Below are positions 23,594-33,672 of a DNA stretch of 64,000 nt, in pieces; position 1 is the first letter of the stretch; every line of letters begins with the position of its first letter. Under the pieces are notes generated by a model. The model was not told where the DNA came from. It worked only from the letters and a program-made list of their open reading frames with translations, and ran no database searches. A program made the position numbers and the translations under genes. Source of the DNA: Melieria omissa (taxonomy: Eukaryota > Arthropoda > Insecta > Diptera > Ulidiidae); NCBI GenBank assembly GCA_963971225.1, contig OZ020269.1, forward strand, positions 106,401,486 through 106,465,485, in the 5' to 3' direction.

Positions 23594-24131
23594 CCCTTTC
23601 CTTCCCGAATTATGAAATAGCCATAGAAGCAAATTGGAAGTTGGTTATTTGAAACGAGAGAACTATTTAAAAGTATTTTGCATAATATTTAAAATGGTTT
23701 CGACTTTCCAGTGGGTCGCACCTCCCACTGGAAAGTCGAAGGGAGGAGGTAGCCATACTACACTAGACTACACTGCGCTTTTATGAAGCAAAATTAAAAC
23801 ATATTTTATATGAAAACAAAATGTCCCTTATTTACAAGTTTTTAGAGTTTTTTGTTAGAATTTTAGAGTTATTTGGTGTCCTTTGTTAAACATAGAGCAA
23901 TATTACATTTTTGCCATTTAATTCTGCTGCCCTGTCGAGCGGGAACCGTTGCACAAATGATAACAATTTTCAATGTTCCCATAAAAACAAACTACATATT
24001 TTGCTGAAAAAGCTCAGAACAATGTTTCTTTTAAGCGATACAATTCATAGAATGGGGAAAAATCGAAAATTATACATCGAAATTCCAAATTTGAATTTGG
24101 TAGCCATATGGCTACCATGGGAAGGAAAGTG
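23594..24131. mobile_element. piggyBac-type non-autonomous element (CCCTTTCCTTCCC ends)
   Basis: A 538-bp element lies between TTAA at 23590-23593 and TTAA at 24132-24135. Its ends are CCCTTTCCTTCCC on the left and, reverse complemented, CACTTTCCTTCCC on the right. Inside, CGACTTTCCAGTGGG and its exact reverse complement form a 15-bp-stem hairpin at about 23700-23737. The 74-codon frame at 23911-24135 has no recognisable transposase motif. Confidence 0.75.
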
Positions 24132-24159
24132 TTAAATATATATTTGATTGATTTCTAAT

Positions 24160-25640
24160 ACTGATACGGTAGAGTTACGTATGGACTAAACAAACTACTT
24201 TGGCGTGTAGTAAATAAATATTAAATATGTGATAAATTAATGTTTCATGATAAATTGAGCTTAGGTGATTCACAAGTATAATAATCAATTTAAATCTAAT
24301 TGGTTATACAGAGAAAATTAGTTAAAAACAAAAACAAATTAGTCAAATATAAACAGTTTTATTTATTAATTAGAAAATAAATTAGAAACTAACTATAACC
24401 ATTTATTGAAATCAATTTAATAGTAAATAATTAATAAAAATATAAGAAATAACATTTTAAAATGAAAAGAATTAATTGAAATTAATTTACTTGAAAAATA
24501 GTCATAAAAATGGTAAATAAGTTATTAATTATTTATATATATTATAGAAACTAAATTGGCTTATAGAAATAATTAGTGGAAATTCAAAATAAATTAAAAA
24601 GAAATTAGAAAAGAAGTTATGAAATAGTTAATTAATAATAAACATTAAGATTAAATAAATAAAGTCATTAAAAACTTCTAAATGTCGAAAATTAGTGAAT
24701 AAATTAGAAAATAAAATCTTAAATATAAATTTTTAATAGAAATTCCAAACAATTAAAAAAATTATAAAATAGAAATAATTAATTGAAATCAATTTACTTA
24801 AAAAAATAGTCATTAAAAATAGTAATTAATCAATAACATGAATTGGCAAATAGAAATAATTAGTTGAAATTCAAAATTAATTACACACAAATTAGAAAAA
24901 AAAATTATGAAATAGTTAATTAATAATTAATATTTATTATTGTTAGGTATTTATTATTTTATTTAAATTAAATATATATTTAATTTATTAAACAAATCAA
25001 TAAAAAACTTCTAAATGTAGAAAATGACTAAATAAATTAGAAAGTAATTCTCAAATAGAAATATTAAATGGGAACTCCAAGCAATTTAGAAAATTAATTC
25101 TAAAATGGAAATAATTAATTGAAATAAATTTACTTATAAAAAATTACAAATAATTTACTTATTAAAAATAATCAGTCAAAATAATAAATAATAAAATAAA
25201 ATGATTAAAATAATGAATATATGTCCAACTTAATCAATTAAAATTTAATAATTTGAATATAGAAAATTATGAATTAAATTAGAAAAGAAATGCTTCAATA
25301 TAAATATTTATTTGAAAATGAAAATAAAAGAAATTTAAAAAAGTAAAAACAAAAACTAATTGTAATTAATTTACAAAAAAAATTGTCAGTTAAAATAATA
25401 AATAAAGAAATTAAGTAATTAAAGTAATTATTAAAATTAATTAATAAGAATAAGATACAAAATGAAAAAAATTCTTTCGAAAAGAAATATTATAAAAACG
25501 CTAGTGAGAATTATAAATATTTTATCATTTTATCGAGTTAAGATAAACAAGAATTAAGTAATTTATTTAATGATACGTTAATATAGATACATAGATAAAG
25601 ATACATAGATAAAGTTAAAATAAAAAAATTAAATTACATA
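24160..25640. repeat. very AT-rich region with roughly 300-bp direct repeats
   Basis: Extremely AT-rich. A block containing TTATGAAATAGTTAATTAAT, AAAAACTTCTAAATGT, ATTCCAA and AAATAATTAATTGAAAT appears first at about 24582-24790 and again at about 24866-25120. The module AATTAATTGAAATxAATTTACTT recurs near 24470, 24777 and 25110, with a weaker one near 25360. No coding signal. Confidence 0.6.
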
Positions 25641-25678
25641 AAATTTATTACATTGAAATTGAACAAAAAAAAGATATC

Positions 25679-25681
25679 CGC

Positions 25682-25735
<54 letters not shown>

Positions 25736-25752
25736 AATTGCGCCACGGAGGC
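25679..25752 (-). tRNA. tRNA-Asn(GTT), variant copy
   Basis: A minus-strand 74-nt cloverleaf identical to the other two tRNA-Asn genes except for one T-loop base (TTCAAGC instead of TTCGAGC), which also changes box B from GGTTCGAGCC to GGTTCAAGCC. Such a box B usually remains functional. Minus-strand T-runs follow immediately. It is inverted relative to the copy at 23448. Confidence 0.94.
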
Positions 25753-25873
25753 CATATATATGCGCTTGCTCAAGTTAAAACTTGATATGTCGTAACAAAT
25801 AGTAGAAACCCGAGAAGAAATGTTAGTCTTATTAGTTGTCTTTTTTATTAACACTAGGATGAGCGACTAGTTT

Positions 25874-26226
25874 GTAGGCGCTAAGTGGAGCAACTGGGCC
25901 TGGCGAGGCCCGTAAGCGTAATCAGCTATTCCTACGATTTTCGCCCAGTTAGGCGTGGCATAGACAGCTGATACTTGGCACACGTACTCTATGATAGTAT
26001 AGCTATGTGTCGATGTAATTATATGGGGGGATTTCTTAAGAGGATGGGGGGTTGAGGTGCCCCAAAAAGTAAAACTGCTATTTGTATATGGCACAACATT
26101 TAATTAATTAATTTATTGATTAAATTCAAATCAACAAAAAAAGAGACAGTTTATCTGCAGCACAGCCATGGCATAAAAATAGTTTATTTACACAGCCGTG
26201 TTCAAGGCCCATGAAATTTTTACATG
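25874..26226. repeat. left arm of piggyBac inverted repeat
   Basis: This 353-bp arm is the near-exact reverse complement of 27314-27664, with small indels and substitutions. It begins GTAGGCGCTAAGTGGAGC and includes a reverse complement of the transposase 3' coding end and stop codon, so it originated from the right end of the element. Confidence 0.88.
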
Positions 26227-26401
26227 TTTTCGTAAATATATGAAAAATGTACCTAAAATGTACGTAAGCCGTTAAACAAAAATTATTCAAACACGAGCAG
26301 CCATGTTTGGTGACTCAATTTCAATTAATATGTGCAGTGGCGCACGCAAGGGGGATTATAAAACCCTTTATTTTATCTGTTTGTTACAAAAATTGCGGCT
26401 G

Positions 26402-27369
26402 GAAAATGTTCTTTCAAATAATGTGGCAAATGGCAATTGTAGGAACTGTCCGTCCCAATAAACGGTTTGTCCCAGAGGAGTTCAAAAAGTCGACGAATCG
26501 TAAACTGAAGGAAACATTGTTTGGCTATTACAACGAGCAAGTTTCATTGTGCTCATATGTGCCAAAAAAAATAAGGCAGTAATTTTGCTGTCAACACAGC
26601 ATTATGTATCCAAAATTGACAATGCCAATTAAAGAAGCCTTATCAAATTTTGGATTACAACGAAAATAAAGCAGGTGTCGATACTATGGACCAGATGCTC
26701 AGTAGCTACTCGTGCAAGCGTGGCACAAACCGTTGGCCACTTTCCATGTTTTATAACATATTAGATATTGCTGGCCTGGCATCCTTTATGGTTCACGAAT
26801 CGTTCAAACGATCACCCAAAACGGATAAATGTCGTGAATATCTAACGCTTTTAACGACTCAGTTGGTCACTCCCCACATGGAAAATAGGGCAATGAACAG
26901 TCACGTTAGCCGCTGGCCTAATATCAGTGCAGCTATGGCGAAATTTTATGTTTTTGTAAGTAATTATTAAAAATAAACTATTATGCATTGTTAATTCTGT
27001 CTTTATTATTACTAGGTATCGGATTTATATGCAAAAACTATGCAAAAACTATGCAAAAAATGCAAAAATACGCTAAAACATATGCAAATATACAGTGCAA
27101 ATAAAAATATTTTCTGTCTTGGTCCCGCTCAAATCGGAAGCTCCAAAAAATATGCATTTGCATATAAATCCGATCCCTAATTATTACAGGCACAAGCTAA
27201 CTACCCAGCCCCAAGCACATCCGCACGACCAGACAAGAAACAACGAAAGGACTGTGCATGGTGTAAGCCTCAACATGACAAAAAACGGCGCAAAACCTTC
27301 TTCTCGTGTAACTCATGTAAAAACTTCATGTGCCTTGAACACGGCTGTGTAAATAAACTATTTTTATGA
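26402..27369 (+). pseudogene. piggyBac transposase, C-terminal half, frameshifted
   Basis: The first frame carries MAIVGTVRPNKRFVPEEFKK and SLCSYVPKK. It shifts near an A-run at about 26565-26573, then shifts again before 26650, where DYNENKAGVDTMDQ begins, followed by RWPLSMFYNILDIAG. These match the region of piggyBac transposases around the last catalytic Asp (YNxxKxGVDxxDQ). The frame continues to VF at 26955, where a GTAAGT donor opens a 234-nt intron (26956-27189, acceptor TTACAG). The second exon, 27190-27369, encodes a Cys-rich domain (CAWC, CNSC, CLEHGC) ending with TGA. The upstream catalytic region is missing, so it cannot encode an active enzyme. Confidence 0.85.
27015..27176. mobile_element. 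MITE inside the transposase intron
   Basis: A 162-bp insertion is flanked by CTA at 27012-27014 and 27177-27179. Its ends form inverted repeats: GGTATCGGATTTATATGC on the left and, reverse complemented, GGATCGGATTTATATGC on the right. The interior is rich in TGCAAAAA repeats. A 3-bp target duplication would suit PIF/Harbinger, but the assignment is tentative. Confidence 0.65.
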
Positions 27370-27664
27370 CATGGCTGTGCTGCAGATAAACTGTCTCTTT
27401 TTTTGTTGATTTGAATTTAATCAATAATTAATTAATTAAATGTTGTGCCATATACAAATAGCAGTTTTACTTTTTGGGGCACCTCAACCCCCACTCTCTT
27501 AAGAAATCCCCCCAAATAATTACTTCGACACACAGCTATACTATCATAGAGTACGTGTGCCAAGTATCAGCTGTCTATGCCACGCCTAACTGGGCGAAAA
27601 TCGTAGGAATAGCTGATTACGCTTACGGGCCTCGCCAGGCCCAGTTGCTCCACTTAGCGCCTAC
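27314..27664. repeat. right arm of piggyBac inverted repeat
   Basis: It pairs with 25874-26226. It contains the last codons of the transposase, the TGA stop, the 3' untranslated sequence and subterminal motifs. About 185 bp of unmatched sequence separates it from the right terminus, against 22 bp on the left. Confidence 0.88.
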
Positions 27665-27853
27665 ATACATAAAGTGGTCATGTTTGTTCTACAAAATTTA
27701 TGCAAATAACCTTTTGTTAGTTTCGTTTCGTTTAGAAAACATTAGCGATAGTTGACATAAAATATTTCAGCGATCAGAGCTAAAGAAACAATTTGGCAAC
27801 TACTCAAAGTCAAAATGGGCCTGGAAAAGCCCAGTTGCACATCCTAGTGTTAA

Positions 27854-28075
27854 AGAAAATTAAATGTTGAGTAAAATTTTTTAAGTATCAAGTATTTTAT
27901 GGAACATTTATAAAAATTAAGCTGAAAAGTATACATAAGGGTTGTGACAAGATTTCGATGAAGATTATTAGAAGTTTTGTTTTCTTTCTACATTAAACAA
28001 TTTTTACGCATTGTGGATTATGCCAAAGAATAAAAAGAAATCAATAAAAGCAGTGAGGCAGCGAATATATATGTA
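27854..28075. other. intergenic spacer
   Basis: Short AT-rich spacer between two DNA transposons with nothing recognised. Confidence 0.5.
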
Positions 28076-28077
28076 TA

Positions 28078-28327
28078 CAGTCGTGTTTGGGTATAGTGAA
28101 CACCCTGTATAGTGAACACCTCGTTATATAGGGAACACCCACATTTTGACATGGAACCTCTAAATATTGACAAAATTTTTAAAACAATTTCAAGCAAAAA
28201 ACAAAAAATGTATTTTGAGCCAATAAAACGAGTTTTTGAATCAAAATCTTAACCTTGATATAGTGGACAACCTCAATACTGTGAACAGGCCTTGCAATAA
28301 TCAGTTCACTATATCCAGACACGACTG
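28078..28327. mobile_element. Tc1/pogo-like MITE
   Basis: A 250-bp element is flanked by TA (28076-28077 and 28328-28329). The ends are inverted repeats: CAGTCGTGTTTGGGTATAG on the left, and CAGTCGTGTCTGGATATAG read inward from the right. GTGAAC extends the match. The left half repeats ATAGTGAACACC-like words in tandem. The TA target and CAGTCG-type end fit the pogo/Tigger group. No transposase is present. Confidence 0.85.
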
Positions 28328-28329
28328 TA

Positions 28330-28781
28330 TATAGTTTTATTTGGATTATAAATTGTAATCTATGTGAAAGAATTTAAGACAATTTATAATTTCTAAGTAA
28401 ATAAATTTTGTTGTCCGTTTACTTGGACACATTTTATAAATTGTAGAGAGAAGTCAAGAAACAGTTAAAAGTATTTTGAGTACGTTAAAAATATAAAAAT
28501 AAACAATTAATTGATTTTCATATTTTCAAAATATATAAAAGCCTTTTACACAAAAGTTGTAGTTGCATTAGTTGTGATATATTAATTAAAAAAAATAAAA
28601 ATACCAGTCTGCGAAAACAAATTCAATTACATTTAACTTGAGAAAATTCATTTAAAAAAAACTTATAAACGCAGAGTACTTCTAAAATAATTCATATATG
28701 TTGTTGTTTATGAATGTTGCACTATTTAACTTATTTATTCATATATCCACATAGTAGATTTCTAAAGTATGTAATTTTTAA
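28330..28781. other. AT-rich spacer
   Basis: AT-rich sequence without recognised features between two MITEs. Confidence 0.5.
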
Positions 28782-28785
28782 TTAA

Positions 28786-29013
28786 CCCTTTGCACTCGAG
28801 CGGTGCCGATACGGCGCCGGGCCGATTTGAAGTGTCAACGCGAACGGCGCTGCTTCGGCGCCCGGCCGAAAAAATTGGTGAAATTTTATTATTTGTATAC
28901 GTTTGTTTGTTTATAAATGTTTTTCAAGAACTTGTAATGTGTTTACCGAATTTGGCCGAAATCGTCTCAAGTTGCTGGTTCGCGTAAGCGAAAAAGGCCT
29001 CGAGTGCAAAGAG
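28786..29013. mobile_element. piggyBac-type MITE (CCCTTTGCACTCGAG ends)
   Basis: A 228-bp element between TTAA at 28782-28785 and 29014-29017. The left end CCCTTTGCACTCGAG matches the reverse complement of the right end CTCGAGTGCAAAGAG apart from the outermost bases. The left third is unusually GC-rich for the region (GGCGCCGGGCCGA and GGCGCCCGGCCGA form a further inverted or direct pair). No coding capacity. Confidence 0.85.
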
Positions 29014-29053
29014 TTAAAATAAATGAGAAAAAAAAATTGCGAACACGCCTGTT

Positions 29054-29125
29054 CTCCCCGACGGGGAATTGAACCCCGGTCTCCCGCGTGACAGGCGGGG
29101 ATACTGACCACTATACTATCGAGGA
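29054..29125 (-). tRNA. tRNA-Asp(GTC)
   Basis: A complete 72-nt minus-strand cloverleaf. The acceptor TCCTCGA pairs with TCGGGGA, the anticodon is GTC in loop CTGTCAC, and the T-loop is TTCAATT. Boxes A and B are intact. A T9 run follows about 15 bases downstream on the minus strand. The copy at 30766 has the same mature sequence except one D-arm base (GGTCAG here, GGTTAG there). Confidence 0.96.
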
Positions 29126-30765
29126 CATGTTGGCATGTTTGCCAAATCGGTTACATGAACCCTAAACACTCCTTGGGTTGTATGCTAAAAATAAATATCG
29201 TTATAGGGTAATGACAACACATAGTAAATGCAGTGAAGTTTATAACTATAAATCTTTCATATTAAACATTTTTGGACTTCTTCTGTTGTGGAAACTTTAA
29301 ACAGTTCCCTTCAAAAATATCAAAGTGTTTTTTTTAACGCAATAAGTGTGTTATGCAGAGACCGGTATTAATACCACACTTAGATCTCTCTCTTCCAAGA
29401 GTAATAGTCTTAAGAATTATTGTTGAATTTTTTTAATTGAACTTTATTGTTTTGTTATAATATAATTTTATCGATAGGCTGTTAAAATTTAGTTTTTGTT
29501 TGACTGGATTATAAATAAATAAATAAAACCATACTTTATCTAATAATATAAACTAATATTCTAATATATATAATATCCAATAATCCAATAATCTAATAAT
29601 ATAATTATTTAAACATTGAACTACAAATTCAATTCTTATCACAATATCGTCTGATTTGGTACACATTGTCGTTTGATTGACAACTTTTCAATCACAATGA
29701 AAGTCCACGAATTTATGTTTATTAATAATGTGTATGATTTCAGTTCGTACATTCGTTATTCTCCAAATGTTTGAATGATACAGTTTAATCAATATGGCTA
29801 TTCTGGCAAAGACTGTTGAAACACTTTCAAAAGATTATTAAAAGATAGTTTAAAAGACTGAATGAAAGATTTTAGCTATTCCAACGAAAAAATATTTCGG
29901 AAAAAGCTCTAAAATTCAACACTCGAGTTGAAAAACTGTTTTCGGCGAACAGCATTGCCAGCCAACTCTTTTTCTGTGAAATTTGAAGCATTTTTGCAAT
30001 GATGAAAGAAAATAATTTTTCGAATTTTCGTTGTGATTTCCTTTTTAATTACAAATTGTTTATCAGGATTATTTTGCAGTTACGTATTTCTTTTTAGAAA
30101 AGACAAAAACTGGTGTAAAAATATGAATTAAAATTAATTGTTTTATTTTTTATGTGATGTTAATGATGTTGTCAGATTTAACCTTAAGGCAATGAACAGC
30201 ACATGAAGACAAACACTTTCGGCCAATTTATATTATGTACTTTTGCTGGTTAATGGTGTATTTTTACGTTTTCTTTCATCCTTCATCAAAATCTCACATT
30301 TGTACACCATGTGCTCTATTCGATGCTGGCAATACTGTTGGCAAATGAACCGTCCGTCGTGAAATGAAAAATTCAAACAAAATTTCAATCAATGGCTGAA
30401 GAAATCAAGCTGAAATGCGCCTGGAGTTCTTCATCACCAATACGCTTATGAACCATTCTTCCATCGTCTATCGTTTCTTTTCACAACACAAACACAACGC
30501 ATGTACTTTTTTCAAGCTGAAAGACGACCCCAAAAGCACGTCTTTCATGTTATGGAAAAAAGCTTTCAAGATAGTTGCTAGAATAGCAAATTGTCTTTCG
30601 AAAGATTTTTGTACTTCGAAAGATTGAGGTGAGTTGAAAGATAGTTGCCAGAATAGTCCTGTAAGATTCAAGGGAAAGTTTAGTTGAACTGCCACATAAG
30701 TATGTATTACTCTATAAAATAATGAGACTGTCTTATATTCACCTATTGTCACAGGTAATCCAACG
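29126..30765. other. intergenic, candidate TIR element inside
   Basis: AT-rich sequence without a supported gene. A possible DNA element is bounded by GGCTATTCTGGCAA at 29796-29809 and its approximate inverse TTGCCAGAATAGTCC at 30645-30659. CTTTCGAAAG- and AAGATAG-type words recur near both ends. Frames inside (for example 30415-30627 and the opposite strand) have no recognisable domain. Confidence 0.35.
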
Positions 30766-30837
30766 TCCTCGATAGTATAGTGGTTAGTATCCCCGCCTGT
30801 CACGCGGGAGACCGGGGTTCAATTCCCCGTCGGGGAG
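30766..30837 (+). tRNA. tRNA-Asp(GTC), second copy
   Basis: A 72-nt cloverleaf with anticodon GTC and intact internal promoter boxes. A T7 run follows about 25 bases downstream. It is inverted relative to the copy at 29054, with a candidate TIR element between them. Confidence 0.96.
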
Positions 30838-31129
30838 AGGCTGGTTTCGAGCGGCCTAATCTTTTTTTGTATAATTTTTATACATTAGTAAAACACTCTA
30901 GTGATTTTTAATCTGATTCTTTTGAATGCACTATTATTTTTATTTAACTTAAATTTTATAACAATGTACTAGCAACGCTTCAGTGTTACCAGTTTTTTCT
31001 TTATTGCAAAGAATAAAATTAAATTTAATTTGACAACAGAGCAAGTCATCATTGAAATTCTGGTAAAATTTGTGTTCAAACGGATATAAAACTGAATGTT
31101 TATGCTTTTAATGAAAAATTCCCCATATA

Positions 31130-32229
31130 CACCAATACCCAGTGTTGTGACTAATATATTAAAGTAGTGTAACTAATTAAGTAGTAAAAAGTAATATTTT
31201 GCTTTAAAAATCTAGTGTAACTAGTTACTTTTCCCCATAAGTAATCACCTTCAGTAATATTACTACTTTTTCAAGTTACTTATTACAATATTACTTTTTA
31301 GTCAACAAAGTTCTAACTTTCATGTAAAACAGCAGAACTGATAACATAATTAAGATGTATTACAATTATACAACGCTGCAGTTGTTCATACTAAACATAG
31401 CTCGCGTGTTTCATTTCCAACTAAATTTGGAAATGGAGAAACAATTAACATTTGCAAGCAAATTCAAGCGGTTTTAACAAAAAAGGTAGCGAAATTCAAA
31501 TTGTAATTCAAAATGAAATAAACATATAACCTGATTGTTTTTTTTTGCAGAATGATTACTTATAAATGCTGGAAATTCCGCAAATATTTCGATTTGTTGA
31601 CGGAAAATAATATATTACTTTTTGTGATACATTACTTCACATTTCCAGTAACAAGTAATGTAACGATCTTACTTTCAAATGTCAGTAATGTGTAATAAGT
31701 AATATGTTACTGTCAAAAGTAATAAGCCCCAACACTGCCAATACATCGCTTTGCATCGTTTCGTTTTGTGTTTTTTCGAAGTTGCGTCGCAGCTGAATTA
31801 GTACTAATTTTCACTGTGCGTCGTTAGATTTTCGAAGTTGCGTTGTTTTGGGTTCGAGTCTTTCATTTTTCTTTTTTAAATTCCTTTTTTCTAAAAGATG
31901 GCACGACTTTTGTTTCTAATTGCGCCATGCCATCAAAACTCGAGGATTCCCTTTCTTACTTTTGAGAAAGTAAGCCGACTTACGACAACAGCCACTATGG
32001 ACTCATCAGACAGTGATTAATTTTTTGTTTTCTGTATTTATGTAATAAATTTATATATTGTTTTTGTTTTTTAAATGTTTACTTTGTTCAATTTTCTCTT
32101 TAAAAAGTAGTATTTTCGTAACCCTGAAACCTTTCTTCGATCTTTACATGGTTTGCTATAGAAAATTATAATTCACTTAGCGTTGTGTTTTTTTGGAAAG
32201 TGACCACAACGCAAAGTGAGGTATTGGTG
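31130..32229. mobile_element. unclassified TIR element carrying a nested hAT-like insert
   Basis: The left end, interrupted after nine bases by a hAT-like insertion, reads CACCAATAC and resumes as CCAATACATCGCTTTGC from 31738. The right end, reverse complemented, is CACCAATACCTCACTTTGCG. Flanks show TA on both sides. Near the right end TCACTTAGCGTTGTG and CACAACGCAAAGTGA form an inner hairpin. No transposase is recognised. The superfamily is undetermined. Confidence 0.5.
31140..31737. mobile_element. hAT-like non-autonomous element
   Basis: A 598-bp element starts CAGTGTTGTGACTAAT. Its right end reverse complemented reads CAGTGTTGGGGCTTATTAC. Flanking sequences CCAATACC and CCAATACA agree in seven of eight bases, as expected for an 8-bp hAT duplication. 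Both halves are packed with AGTAAT/ATTACT words so the ends can fold extensively. No coding capacity. Confidence 0.78.
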
Positions 32230-32858
32230 TATTAAAGTTTGTTGAAATTCATATCGAAGCGGTACGCTCACAGTTGTGAGTAAAATTTAGTCACTTTTAA
32301 CTCGTTAAACAATTTTTCAGTTACTAAATTTTTTACATTACTCCATGTGCTTAGAATTTCAACGATTTCACCTGAACTTTTCATTCGAAGCGTGTGTGGA
32401 ATGCAAAAATTCATGGGAATTTTAAAATTTAATTGAAAATTTTATACATGTTTTAGACAATACAATTGAAACCCTTTAAAAACCCGAAATTTCAAGTTCT
32501 TATTCGCAATTTTCTATTAAAAAATATTGTAGTAAAATTGTATATTGTATAACATTTTATTAAAAATAAATAAATATTGGTTTGGCCCGACCCATTCATG
32601 TTAAATAATTTTGCACCTATCATATTTCTCCAGACTTCAAAAATGATTTTTAAAATTAACAATTTACATATGAAGTAAAAATTTAGTTGTTTCAAGAAAG
32701 CAACCATCATCATCATCAATCATTAAAATCTTTTGCTTTGTTCAACAGTCACTAAACAGTCATATTTTACAGTTCACTAACAACATAACAACAACGATGA
32801 CGTGTACTTTTGGTTGAGCGCTTTCAGAAAACACACAATGTGCCGCAAATCGTCAACT
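32230..32858. other. intergenic, no recognised feature
   Basis: AT-rich sequence upstream of tRNA-Asn. Nothing is recognised. Confidence 0.5.
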
Positions 32859-32878
32859 GCCTCCGTGGCGCAATTGGC

Positions 32879-32915
<37 letters not shown>

Positions 32916-32932
32916 GAGCCCACCCGGGGGCG
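32859..32932 (+). tRNA. tRNA-Asn(GTT), third copy
   Basis: The mature 74-nt sequence is identical to the gene at 23448, with anticodon GTT. A T10 run follows six bases after the 3' end as terminator. Confidence 0.97.
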
Positions 32933-33209
32933 GATCAATTTTTTTTTTGTTTTCAATGTTGCAATGAATATTTTTTTAATATTCTTTTTAATGAAACATT
33001 ATTTATATTTTCTTTATTATTATTAGGTTTTAGTAAAAAAATGGCAGAATTTATGAAATGCATATTTATTAGAGACCGATTGAAGGTGTCATTTTTGGCG
33101 AAGCTGGAGCCTAAGCCTCTCAATCGACTGCAAGACTGCCTTGCCGGGGAAAGTTTAAAGTCAATGGGAATTAAAGTTTCTTCATACAACACTGTATAAA
33201 TGGTGACTC

Positions 33210-33480
33210 GCCCTTTTTATGTATTTATCAGAAGAATGGCACATCTATTGGACGATAGTATACAAACTTCTAACTTATAATTCCGAAGATATTCCATATT
33301 AAAAATTATGGTTGTATGGGAGGTGCCACGCCTACTTGTGGGGGTAGTATTCATACTACGTGCTTTACTGAGATTTAGTCAAGGCGAACATTCCGTGCAA
33401 GATTCAGCTCAATCGGCAGTCTAGTTTTTGAGTTTTAGTGTCGTGTGACTAACAAAATAACAAACAATAATTTTTATATA
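33210..33480. repeat. single copy of the ATTCCGAAGATATTCCATATT repeat
   Basis: The segment with AACTTATAATTCCGAAGATA, TTCCATATTAAAAAT and TATGGGxGGTGCCACGCC matches the tandem units at 41.45-42.23 kb. It is a single dispersed copy, followed by sequence not shared with that array. Confidence 0.65.
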
Positions 33481-33599
33481 TTTTTAATTTAACTGTTGAA
33501 ACAAGTGTTTTGAAAAGAATATTTTAAAATAAATAAAATTAATTAAATTATTAAAAAACATCTTTAAAAAAAAATTTTAAATCGCTAAAAATAAAAAGT

Positions 33600-33672
33600 C
33601 GATCCTGCCAGGAGTCGAACCTGGAATCTTCTGATCCGTAGTCAGACGCGTTATCCATTGCGCCACAGGACC
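33600..33672 (-). tRNA. tRNA-Arg(ACG)
   Basis: A complete 73-nt minus-strand cloverleaf. The acceptor GGTCCTG pairs with CAGGATC (one G-T), the anticodon loop is CTACGGA with anticodon ACG, and the T-loop is TTCGACT. Minus-strand T-runs follow directly. It is convergent with tRNA-Asn at 32859. Confidence 0.96.

Larger units (their letters stand above)
25852..27849 (+). mobile_element. piggyBac-family transposon with long inverted-repeat arms
   Basis: The element is bounded by TTAA at 25848-25851 and 27850-27853. The outer ends form inverted repeats, CACTAGGATGAGCGACT on the left against CACTAGGATGTGCAACT on the right (reverse complemented). A subterminal GCAACTGGGC...GGCCC box is present near both ends. 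The interior carries the C-terminal part of a piggyBac transposase on the plus strand. The N-terminal half of the transposase is absent, and the left flank instead holds an inverted copy of the right flank (25874-26226 against 27314-27664). The element is non-autonomous. Confidence 0.88.
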
